A stretch of DNA of 63,666 nucleotides from B1SED10-75 sp964636865 (GTDB lineage: Bacteria > Bacillota > Dethiobacteria > DTU022 > PWGO01), in the NCBI GenBank assembly GCA_964636865.1, contig CAZWVJ010000010.1:1-63666 (forward strand), read 5' to 3'. The notes below the pieces were generated by a model that ran no database searches, had not been told where the DNA came from, and was given only the letters and a program-made list of their open reading frames with translations. Each line of letters starts with the position of its first letter. Position 1 is the stretch's first letter. The translations under genes and the position numbers were made by a program. Shown in pieces: positions 36,790-44,442 of this stretch.

Positions 36790-36919
36790 TTACTATATTC
36801 AAGTAAAGTATAAGTTAAATAGGAAAAAGGAGATATTCATTCTGAAATATGTACGGCTCTTTTCGTTTTAAATTTTCCATATAGCCCGTCAAGTGGTAAA
36901 GGAAGGAGGAAAAACTCTT

Positions 36920-37159
36920 ATGATTTTAGGGTTCTTAATGAGCCTGTTTACATTTATATCTACTATATCTCCAATTCCGATAGTACTTAATTCGGCACCG
37001 CCTACTTTTTCTATAAATACGGTGGTGCTGATCGGGATATTTTTACTTATTTCATGGATTGTAAGGGTAATCATTTACAAAGATGTTTCCAAAAGGCACA
37101 AAGAAAGAACTGAGTTAGAGGAAAAAGAAAAAGAAAGGGATAAAGACGAATCCTTTTAA
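36920..37159 (+). CDS. Small two-helix membrane protein, unrecognised
   Basis: The predicted 79-residue protein has two hydrophobic segments (~1-23 and ~30-52) and a 27-residue, highly charged tail of alternating Lys, Arg and Glu (KRHKERTELEEKEKERDKDE). ATG at 36920 is chosen because AGGAGG lies 10 bases upstream; an upstream in-frame GTG at 36893 would have that ribosome site inside the gene. No family is recognised. Confidence 0.6.
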   Translation: MILGFLMSLFTFISTISPIPIVLNSAPPTFSINTVVLIGIFLLISWIVRVIIYKDVSKRHKERTELEEKEKERDKDESF

Positions 37160-37298
37160 ATGATGAATCCTTACAAATAAAGACAAAGTAATTCATATAA
37201 GCAAGGAAATTTGGACATAATTATCATGTGGGCTTGCTAACAAAATATTTAATACACTTCACAATAAATAATATAGAATAAAAGGGGAGGAAAAATAA

Positions 37299-37811
37299 GT
37301 GTCAGGTTATATTAAAGTTTGGGCTATGATGATAACAAATTTTTTATTCTCTATTTCCGCTATTATATTTGTTCTTGCTTATGGTTTTTTGGGAACCATG
37401 GGTGAAGGAAAATTAAATATCCTTTTTATGGAAACATTTGGAGAAGCCAAAATAGGTGAAGTGTTAATGCAAGGCGTTATGCCGGAAGCCCTGATAAGCA
37501 CTCTGCTTTGGTTCTCAGTTTTTGTATTTATTGTCTGCCTTATACTACATTTTTTCATAGAGTCCAAAATAAAAGTGCTTTTGTTCCCGGGCTCATTGTG
37601 CTTTCTCAGCGTGTTTTTTATCCAGGCAGCAATGTTTATTATAAATAGCTTCATACCTCAAGGCATTCCGGAAGTAACCCAGGAATTTATGGGTAATTTT
37701 TTCGGGCATATTAACCAAGCCAGTTTAATTATAGCCGTTATAGGCATGATTTTGCTGATCATTTCCTGCTTTAATATTTATCTGGTAAATAAAAACACCA
37801 AATTTTACTAA
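37299..37811 (+). CDS. Four-helix membrane protein, unrecognised
   Basis: The predicted 170-residue protein has four hydrophobic segments (~8-32, ~65-87, ~92-115 and ~140-162) and few charged residues. GTG at 37299 follows GGGGAGG by 8 bases. No family is recognised. It lies 139 bases after the smaller membrane gene in the same direction and may share its promoter. Both are isolated between minus-strand housekeeping genes. Confidence 0.6.
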   Translation: MSGYIKVWAMMITNFLFSISAIIFVLAYGFLGTMGEGKLNILFMETFGEAKIGEVLMQGVMPEALISTLLWFSVFVFIVCLILHFFIESKIKVLLFPGSLCFLSVFFIQAAMFIINSFIPQGIPEVTQEFMGNFFGHINQASLIIAVIGMILLIISCFNIYLVNKNTKFY

Positions 37812-37959
37812 GACTCGGCTGCGCTTTTCCCCTATAATTATAATAACACCCGGCGGCTGTAATTTTCCCTATTATATGCCGATTGCTTCATGTAATAGAT
37901 ATCAGTCAGATTGGTATTTGAAGGAGATTTTTCGAAGTAGCGCAAAGTAAAATCTTGAT

Positions 37960-38988
37960 TTATAAACCGGTATTCTTACCCTGGTAAGATTGCCTTGCTT
38001 GAAGCTTTTTTTCTACAGCCTGCGCAAAGGTCCCCCGAAAAACATTCCAGCGGGGCGCTAAAAGGAGGTCATCCCTGTATACCTCACCCAGCAGACGGTG
38101 AACAACTTTATCAGGCTTCAAGAACTCCAATTGCTCACAAACTATTTCAAGATATTCTTCCCAATCTAATACCTCTATTTTCCCCTCCCCATATAAGTTT
38201 TCCAGGGCAGTGTTTTTAATAATCTGAAGCTGGTGAAACTTAACACCTCGGAGGGGCAATTCGTTTATTTTCATAATCGTTTCGAGCATATCTGCGCGGT
38301 TCTCACCTGGAAGGCCGTTAATAATGTGAGCACAGGTATACAACCCCCTGCCCGAACTCTGAAGTAAAGCTTCTTGGAAACATTGATAGTCATGCCCCCG
38401 GTTAATGAATTGTAGGGTGCGGTCGTGTGCAGATTGTAATCCCAATTCCAGCCAGATGTGGTAGTTTTGAGCATAACCCCCAAGTAATTCCAGCACTTCT
38501 TCTCCCAAACAATCAGGCCTGGTGGCAATGCTCAAACCAACTACTCCCGGGGTTTTGAGGGCTTCTTCATAAATCTCTTGCAAGTAAGAAAGGGATGCAT
38601 AAGTATTGCTATAAGTTTGAAAATAAGCCAGATATTTGCGGGAAGGGATAAAGTCCGCAGTTTTTCCTACACTTTCAGAAGAGGAAAAAGGCTTTTTTTC
38701 TTTCCGGCTAAGCTTTCCGGGGGTGCGATAAGCATTTTGCCTCTCCAGCCTGTATTGATAAGCAATAATTTGTTCCCGGATGGATTTCTGCCGGCATTTT
38801 TCTTCCTGTTTTTGCTGCACCGCAGAGCTGAAACCGGGATTATAACAATAGATACAACCGGTAGAGGAAAGTGTTCCATCACGATTAGGACAACTAACCC
38901 CCGTCTCCAGGGGTATTTTGTAAACTTTTTCCCCAAATTCTTCTCTAAAAAATTGGCTTAAACGGTAATACCACCCGAATGAAGGCAA
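37960..38988 (-). CDS. ytqA: TIGR01212-family radical SAM protein (YtqA-like)
   Basis: This 342-residue radical SAM enzyme has the atypical cluster motif CPNRDGTLSSTGCIYC at ~32-47, diagnostic for the YhcC/YtqA family, and downstream VGLSIATRPDCLGEEVLELL. An unusual low-complexity insertion lies at ~85-120. The substrate is not established. TTG at 38988 follows GGGAGG by 7 bases. Confidence 0.88.
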   Translation of the reverse strand: MPSFGWYYRLSQFFREEFGEKVYKIPLETGVSCPNRDGTLSSTGCIYCYNPGFSSAVQQKQEEKCRQKSIREQIIAYQYRLERQNAYRTPGKLSRKEKKPFSSSESVGKTADFIPSRKYLAYFQTYSNTYASLSYLQEIYEEALKTPGVVGLSIATRPDCLGEEVLELLGGYAQNYHIWLELGLQSAHDRTLQFINRGHDYQCFQEALLQSSGRGLYTCAHIINGLPGENRADMLETIMKINELPLRGVKFHQLQIIKNTALENLYGEGKIEVLDWEEYLEIVCEQLEFLKPDKVVHRLLGEVYRDDLLLAPRWNVFRGTFAQAVEKKLQARQSYQGKNTGL

Positions 38989-39091
38989 ATAGCTACCTCC
39001 CGGTATAATAGAGTCTTCTCACTCACGTGCCTAATCAAGGGTAAAACTTTGACAATCACATAAAAATTCCGGGGAAAAGAAAATAGCTCGG

Positions 39092-41056
39092 TTAATTTTT
39101 ATCATCTTGTTCCCGATTTATTTCCTTTTGCCCCTGTTTACCCCAATGAGGTGATCTTTGAGAATTGTTTTCCAGATAAAGGGCTAAAAAAGATATATCC
39201 GCCGGCGTTACACCGTCAATACGAGAAGCTTGACCCAAGGTGCGCGGCTTTATTTCTTTGAGCTTTTGCTTGGCTTCCGTGGATATATTCACCAGGTCAT
39301 CATACGGAAAATCAGGCGGTATTCTCTTTTCTTCCATTCGGGCAACCTGCTGAACCATATTTTCCTGCTTGGCCAGGTAACCGGCATATTTTATCAGAGT
39401 CTCTACTTCATTAATAATCTCCCTTTGCTCAGAACTTGTTTCCTCCAAAGGACGATTGTCATTTTCCGCAATAGCGACCAGGTCTGTATAGCTAATTTCC
39501 GGACGTTTGAGAAGCTCAGCCATGGATTGCGGATGAGACAAAGGCGCCGATCCCAAAGATTCTAGAAACACATTAACATGCGAAGTAGGATTGAGGCGAA
39601 AATGTTCCAACTCTTCTTTTTTGGACTCGATGAAGCGTTTTTTTTCTTGAAAACGCTTAAAACGTTCCTCGCTAATCAATCCCAGATTATAACCCCTTTC
39701 AGTTAAACGCAAATCAGCGTTGTCGTGCCGCAAGAGCAATCGATACTCGCAGCGGGATGTAAACATACGGTAAGGTTCCGTAATCCCCTTGGTCACCAGG
39801 TCATCAATCAAAACCCCAATATAAGCTTCCGTACGGCTAAGAATGAAAGGAGGCTCTTCTTTACAACGGAGGGCAGCATTAATCCCTGCTACAAGGCCCT
39901 GGGCAGCTGCCTCCTCATAGCCGGTAGTGCCATTTATCTGCCCGGCAAAATAAAGTCCCGCTACCAGTTTAGTTTCCAGAGTGGGATTTAATTGGGTGGG
40001 AAAAGCATAATCATATTCTATGGCATAAGCCGGGCGGGTCATAACTGATTCTTCCAAACCCTTTATGGTATGCAAAAAGTCATGCTGCAGTTCTTCAGGA
40101 AGACCTGTAGAAATACCCTGGAGGTACATCTCTTCCGAATTTTCACTTTCCGGCTCTATGAAAATAGGGTGATCCTGCCGGTGCGGAAAACGCATTATTT
40201 TATCTTCGATGGAAGGGCAATAGCGGGGACCGCTTCCTCCCATTAAACCGGAATATAGCGGCGTATAATCAATATGTTCCCGGATAAGACGATGCGTTTG
40301 TTCACCGGTGCGGGTCAGGTAACAGGGAACTTGTTTGAACTCCACTGAAGAAGGTGTAGTGTAAGAAAAACTGCCCACTCCTTGTTCACCTTTAACCAAG
40401 GATAACCCTTCAAAGTTTATACTTTCCCGGTAAACCCTGGGAGGAGTATCTGTTTTAAAACGTCCCATTTCAAAACCCAGGGAAGCAAGGTTATTCGCCA
40501 GTCCTACCGAAGGAAGCTGATTACCGGGGGCACCACTATAATGCTTATGTCCCACAAATATTTCTGAACGGAGATATACACCGGAGGATAAAATGACGGC
40601 CTTTCCATAATAGGTGCTGCCATAGCGAGTGCATACTCCCTTCACAACACCATCTTCCACTATTATTTCCGCTACAGCCCCTTCCCGAATAATTAAATTA
40701 GGCTGTTTTTCCAAAAAAGACTTCATCCCCCGCTGATATGCATCTTTGTCAATTTGAGCCCTCAATGCCTGGACCGCCGGCCCTTTGCTGGTATTAAGCC
40801 TGCGCATCTGCAAAACATGCCGGTCGGCATTCATGCCCATAATCCCCCCCAGGGCATCAACTTCCTTAACCAGGTGAGCCTTACCGGGGCCGCCTAGAGA
40901 AGGATTACAAGCCATTAACGCCGGATGGTCCAGGTTCAAATTCACCAGTAATGTTTTACATCCCAAATTCGCCGAGGCCATTGCCGCTTCACAACCGGCA
41001 TGACCCGCCCCTATTACAATTACATCAAAAAAGGTGTCAGCCCTCGACATTGACAC
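39092..41056 (-). CDS. mnmG: tRNA uridine-34 carboxymethylaminomethyl-modifying enzyme MnmG
   Basis: MnmG (GidA) works with MnmE to modify U34 of certain tRNAs. The 654-residue flavoprotein has the FAD motif VIVIGAGHAGCEAAMA, the family signature GLMGGSGPRYCPSIEDKI and the C-terminal helical domain. The N-terminus is odd: MSMSRADTF is encoded inside copy A of a 32-bp repeat and is not conserved, while the conserved part begins only at FDVIVIGAG. GTG at 41056 is chosen because AAGGAG lies 7 bases upstream, just outside the repeat; ATG at 41050 is an alternative. The usual mnmE partner is not in the window. Confidence 0.95.
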   Translation of the reverse strand: MSMSRADTFFDVIVIGAGHAGCEAAMASANLGCKTLLVNLNLDHPALMACNPSLGGPGKAHLVKEVDALGGIMGMNADRHVLQMRRLNTSKGPAVQALRAQIDKDAYQRGMKSFLEKQPNLIIREGAVAEIIVEDGVVKGVCTRYGSTYYGKAVILSSGVYLRSEIFVGHKHYSGAPGNQLPSVGLANNLASLGFEMGRFKTDTPPRVYRESINFEGLSLVKGEQGVGSFSYTTPSSVEFKQVPCYLTRTGEQTHRLIREHIDYTPLYSGLMGGSGPRYCPSIEDKIMRFPHRQDHPIFIEPESENSEEMYLQGISTGLPEELQHDFLHTIKGLEESVMTRPAYAIEYDYAFPTQLNPTLETKLVAGLYFAGQINGTTGYEEAAAQGLVAGINAALRCKEEPPFILSRTEAYIGVLIDDLVTKGITEPYRMFTSRCEYRLLLRHDNADLRLTERGYNLGLISEERFKRFQEKKRFIESKKEELEHFRLNPTSHVNVFLESLGSAPLSHPQSMAELLKRPEISYTDLVAIAENDNRPLEETSSEQREIINEVETLIKYAGYLAKQENMVQQVARMEEKRIPPDFPYDDLVNISTEAKQKLKEIKPRTLGQASRIDGVTPADISFLALYLENNSQRSPHWGKQGQKEINREQDDKN

Positions 41057-41058
41057 AA
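41027..41058 (-). repeat. REP-like palindromic repeat, copy A (overlaps mnmG start)
   Basis: This 32-base sequence begins AAAAAAGGTGTCAGCCCTCG on the plus strand and ends ACATTGACACAA. It is identical to copy B and inverted relative to copy C. Its GTGTCA and TGACAC arms are inverted repeats. It encodes MSMSRADTFF of MnmG on the minus strand. Confidence 0.9.
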
Positions 41059-41078
41059 CCTGTCTCCTTCCCTATTTT

Positions 41079-41110
41079 AAAAAAGGTGTCAGCCCTCGAC
41101 ATTGACACAA
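41079..41110 (-). repeat. REP-like palindromic repeat, copy B
   Basis: Identical over 32 bases to copy A and 52 bases from it. It forms the mnmG-proximal edge of the decayed element. Confidence 0.9.
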
Positions 41111-41167
41111 TCAAACAATTCTAATTCGATCTGTTGAGTCCCACACATATTTCTTCCACAAGCCGCT

Positions 41168-41212
41168 CTAATTTTTCATGTCCGGATATTCAACTCTAAC
41201 AGTTCTTCCCAT
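41168..41212 (-). pseudogene. Truncated RAYT transposase start
   Basis: From ATG 41212 the frame reads MGRTVRVEYPDMKN and stops. AAGGAGG lies 4 bases upstream, a far better ribosome site than chance would give a 14-codon frame. The sequence resembles the conserved start of REP-associated Y1 transposases (M-P-R-x-x-R-V-E-Y-P). The catalytic HUH and Tyr regions are deleted, so it is non-functional. Confidence 0.5.
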
Positions 41213-41246
41213 AGTTCCTCCTTGGAGCGTTCTGATATTATCAGAA

Positions 41247-42926
41247 TTATTTTTTTGTGTCAATGTCGAGGGCTGACACCTTTTTGGATATGGGCATGCG
41301 GTGGCCGGTTCCAAAGGCTCGGCAGGTGATGCGCAGGCCGGGAGGGGCCTGTTGCCTTTTGTATTCGGCCCTGTCCACTTTGCGGATGACATCGTGAACC
41401 ATATCGGCATCATAGCCCATGGCTTTTATTTCATGAGCAAGTTTGTTTTTTTCAATGTAGTAATACAAGATTTCATCCAGGATTTCATAAGGAGGCAAAG
41501 AATCCTGATCGGTCTGATTGGGGCGAAGTTCCGCCGAAGGGACTTTGTCGAGGATTGACTGCGGAATAATATCGGTACAAGCTTGCCGGTTTATATAATT
41601 AGCCAGGCGGTAAACCATCATTTTGGGAAGGTCGGCAAGAACCGCAACTCCCCCGCACATATCTCCGTAAAGGGTGGTATAGCCTACCGCCAATTCAGAT
41701 TTATTTCCGGGGACCAAAACCATCCAGCCCTCGCGGTTGGAAATATACATAAGGATGTTTCCTCGAATTCGGGCTTGCAGGTTTTCTTCAGCCAGATCCA
41801 TCAATGGCTCACCATTTTCATTGAGAAGACTTATAAACGTCTCAAAAGGAGTTTCAATGGAGATCAGGCGGGTTTGCATGCCGAGATTTTTTCCAAGATT
41901 TTCTGCATCCGTTATGCTTTGTTGCGAAGAATATGAAGAAGGCATTATTAATCCAAGCACATTTTCAGGACCTACTGTATCTACAGCTAATGCCGCCACT
42001 ACGGCAGAGTCTATTCCTCCACTTAAGCCCAGGGCCACTTTATGGAAACCATTTTTAGCAAGGTAATCCCCTAATCCCAATTTCAAGGCGGTATGGACCC
42101 ACCCCGCATCTTCTTCAAAACCTCCAGACGCTTCTACTTCCTTCACCTGCGAGGAGGAACTACCAAAGTCATCCCCAATATATAATAATTCTTCTCCAAA
42201 AGGCCGCGCCCGGCAAACGATCTCCCCCCGGGAAGAACATGCCATACTGCTTCCATCAAAAATAAGCTCATCATTTCCGCCCACCTGGTTAACATAAATA
42301 GTTCCTACCCCATATTTACTGGCCAAGGAAGAAAGCATCTGGGCTCTTTCTCCTACCTTTCCCAGATGATAGGGAGAAGCGGAAATATTTACAATGAGTT
42401 CCCCTCCTTTTTGACATAACTCTTCAACCGGATTACGACTATACCTTTTCCGCTCAAAGCAATCTTTATCATTCCAAATATCTTCACAAATAGTTAAAGC
42501 TAATTTCTTCCCATGTAAATCAACCAAATAACATTGACTTCCCGGTATAAAATATCTGCTTTCATCAAAAACATCATAGTTTGGCAAAAGCACTTTATGA
42601 TGGACCGAAACCAAGCGCCCATCCTGTAAAAACAATGCAGAATTTAAGAGAGGCCCTTTTTCTCCCTCTTGCCAGGGAGCACCTAGTATAATACTTATAC
42701 CATATGCTTCAGGTTGAAGTTCGGTTTCAATAATATTATGAGTTCGCCTGATAAATTCCGGATAGAGCAAAAGATCCCGAGGAGGATATCCGGTTACAGA
42801 CATCTCCGGGAAAATAATCAGATCAGCTTTCCCGGCCCGCGCTTCCTGAATATATTTAATCATTTTACGGATATTTCCCTGAAGATCACCTACGGTAGGA
42901 TTAATCTGGGCTATTGCTATATACAT
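41247..42926 (-). CDS. nadE: Glutamine-dependent NAD+ synthetase
   Basis: NadE converts deamido-NAD to NAD+ using glutamine-derived ammonia. The 559-residue protein has an N-terminal nitrilase-type glutaminase with the Glu in FPEMSVTGYPPRDLLL, the Lys in VHHKVLLPNYDVF and the Cys in LTICEDIWND, all intact. A C-terminal synthetase domain with LGLSGGIDSAVVAALAVD follows. ATG at 42926 (MYIAIAQINPTVGD) is preferred over 42983 because homologues begin there and GGGAGG lies 12 bases upstream. The last ~12 residues after RMPIS (KKVSALDIDTKK) are encoded by repeat copy C and replace the normal terminus. Confidence 0.95.
   Translation of the reverse strand: MYIAIAQINPTVGDLQGNIRKMIKYIQEARAGKADLIIFPEMSVTGYPPRDLLLYPEFIRRTHNIIETELQPEAYGISIILGAPWQEGEKGPLLNSALFLQDGRLVSVHHKVLLPNYDVFDESRYFIPGSQCYLVDLHGKKLALTICEDIWNDKDCFERKRYSRNPVEELCQKGGELIVNISASPYHLGKVGERAQMLSSLASKYGVGTIYVNQVGGNDELIFDGSSMACSSRGEIVCRARPFGEELLYIGDDFGSSSSQVKEVEASGGFEEDAGWVHTALKLGLGDYLAKNGFHKVALGLSGGIDSAVVAALAVDTVGPENVLGLIMPSSYSSQQSITDAENLGKNLGMQTRLISIETPFETFISLLNENGEPLMDLAEENLQARIRGNILMYISNREGWMVLVPGNKSELAVGYTTLYGDMCGGVAVLADLPKMMVYRLANYINRQACTDIIPQSILDKVPSAELRPNQTDQDSLPPYEILDEILYYYIEKNKLAHEIKAMGYDADMVHDVIRKVDRAEYKRQQAPPGLRITCRAFGTGHRMPISKKVSALDIDTKK
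41255..41285 (+). repeat. REP-like palindromic repeat, copy C (inverted; overlaps nadE end)
   Basis: This 31-base reverse complement of copies A and B has one fewer A in the tail. On the minus strand it encodes KKVSALDIDT of the NadE C-terminus, with the stop immediately after at 41247. Confidence 0.9.
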
Positions 42927-43117
42927 AATACTTTTTAACCTCCCACTTTTTAACCTTTCAAGTACCAAATTCTCCCCCGCCATTCTTTTTTCCTTCCCCG
43001 GTTTTCCCCATCCTGTTTTGAATACCTTTAGCGGGAACTTATAACTTCTTCATTTTGTTTTGTTTGTTTTTATCGTTTTTTCATAAATAAATAGGGAATT
43101 GATTTCCCGCATTATTA

Positions 43118-43205
43118 TGAGTCAGACTCAAAGCCTATTTATGCACTAAATTATAACAAAATAATAGTAAAAATCACTTGTTTTTTTCGCGTTTTTCAGT
43201 ATAAT
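43118..43205 (+). promoter_or_regulatory. carAB promoter with upstream palindrome
   Basis: TTGTTT (43178-43183) and TATAAT (43200-43205) are separated by 16 bases, ~125 bases before carA. A 13-base palindrome, TGAGTCAGACTCA (43118-43130), and GGGAATTGATTTCCC just upstream of it could be regulator sites. No PyrR-type or other riboswitch structure was recognised in the leader. The rest of the 403-base gap 42927-43329 shows nothing else. Confidence 0.5.
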
Positions 43206-43329
43206 GAGGTAGGGTTGAAAAAATAACAATTCAAAGTAACCCCTCAACAAAATTTTATCACCTTACAGTAAAAGCTTGAGTAAAAAATTTATACTAACAT
43301 AAGTAACTGGCTAAAGAGAGGTCGAAATT

Positions 43330-44442
43330 TTGGAAGCCCTATTAATACTTGAGGACGGTTTCACTCTGAAGGGGAAAACCTTTGCCGGCAAAGGTGAAAT
43401 TTGCGGTGAAGTAACTTTTAATACTGCCATGTCCGGTTATCAAGAAATAATTACCGATCCATCTTGCCACGGGCAAATACTCACCTTTACTTACCCCCAC
43501 ATTGGTAATTACGGCTGTAACTTGGATGATAACGAATCACCGTTCCCTCATCCCAAAGGCGTCATTGTAAAAAATTACTGCGCCCGCCCTGATAACACTC
43601 TTTCTAAGGAAAGCCTTAGCAGCTTTTTAGAACGACACAATATTATAGGAATAGAAGGCATAGATACCCGAACCCTTACCCTTCACCTGAGGGATCAAGG
43701 CACCATGAGGGGAATAATTTCCACTGTTACCTCGGACACTGCAACTCTAAAAGAAAAATTAGCTCTTTTTCCGGAACAGAATAATGAAGATCCGATTAAA
43801 AAAGTTACTACTCCCCAAATTTATTACCGGGAAGATTCTACTGACCACCCTATTTTGGAAATACCCCCACCGGAAACTAACAGTTCCAAAAACCATGTGG
43901 TGGTAATAGACCTGGGTGTGAGACAAAGCACCTTGCAAGCCCTTTTAGAAAGAGGATGCCGGGTAACGGTAGTACCCTCTACCACCTCTGTAGACGATAT
44001 AAAAGCTTTAGAACCCTCCGGAGTGCTTATTTCTAACGGTCCGGAAAAAGCTGCAGCCATTGATTCTCTGATTCCTACCGTTAGTAAGCTTTTGGGATGG
44101 CGTCCCCTCATGGGAATTTCTTTGGGACACCAGGTAATCGGGAAAACCCTGGGGATGGAAATTTTTAAACTTACTTCCGGCCATCGGGGAGCTAATCATC
44201 CCGTGAAAGAAATAAACTCAGAAAAAGTTTTTGTTACGATTCAAAACCATGGTTATAGCCTTTCTTACAATTCGCCGTTTCCTGATAAGACATATGCAAC
44301 TCATCTAAATTTGAACGATCATACTTTAGAGGGTATGGAAAATCGAAATCTGGAATTCTTCTCCATCCAATTCCAGCCGGAAGCAAGGCCCGGCCCTCAT
44401 GATGGTAAAAATCTATTCGATAATTTTATGGAGTGGTTGTAA
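43330..44442 (+). CDS. carA: Carbamoyl phosphate synthase small subunit with inactivated glutaminase site
   Basis: CarA normally hydrolyses glutamine and passes ammonia to CarB. The 370-residue protein has the small-subunit N-domain (VTFNTAMSGYQEIITDPS, IIGIEGIDTRTLTLHLRDQG) and a class I amidotransferase fold. The nucleophile motif usually reading GxCLGHQ is GISLGHQ (Ser264, codon TCT at 44119-44121). The catalytic His in FHPE is Gln349 (FQPE, codon CAG at 44374-44376), and the oxyanion-loop SNGPG is SNGPE. The third triad residue, Glu351, remains. The frame is intact with good conservation elsewhere, so this looks like selected loss of glutaminase rather than decay. TTG at 43330 follows AGAGAGG. 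carB begins one base after its stop. Confidence 0.93.
   Translation: MEALLILEDGFTLKGKTFAGKGEICGEVTFNTAMSGYQEIITDPSCHGQILTFTYPHIGNYGCNLDDNESPFPHPKGVIVKNYCARPDNTLSKESLSSFLERHNIIGIEGIDTRTLTLHLRDQGTMRGIISTVTSDTATLKEKLALFPEQNNEDPIKKVTTPQIYYREDSTDHPILEIPPPETNSSKNHVVVIDLGVRQSTLQALLERGCRVTVVPSTTSVDDIKALEPSGVLISNGPEKAAAIDSLIPTVSKLLGWRPLMGISLGHQVIGKTLGMEIFKLTSGHRGANHPVKEINSEKVFVTIQNHGYSLSYNSPFPDKTYATHLNLNDHTLEGMENRNLEFFSIQFQPEARPGPHDGKNLFDNFMEWL

Larger units (their letters stand above)
41079..41285. mobile_element. Decayed REP/RAYT-like element (MITE-like remnant)
   Basis: Copy B (41079-41110) and inverted copy C (41255-41285) of the repeat flank about 144 bases. These contain a ribosome site and the first codons of a REP-associated tyrosine (Y1/IS200-like) transposase. 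The arrangement, two inverted palindromic repeats around a RAYT start, matches known REP-RAYT units after internal deletion. Identification of RAYT rests on a short N-terminal resemblance. Confidence 0.6.

Noticed and set aside
41168..41413. An 81-codon frame across the nadE end.
   Set aside because: Most of it overlaps conserved nadE codons in another frame. Only its last 14 codons, behind a good ribosome site, look like a real (truncated) gene start.
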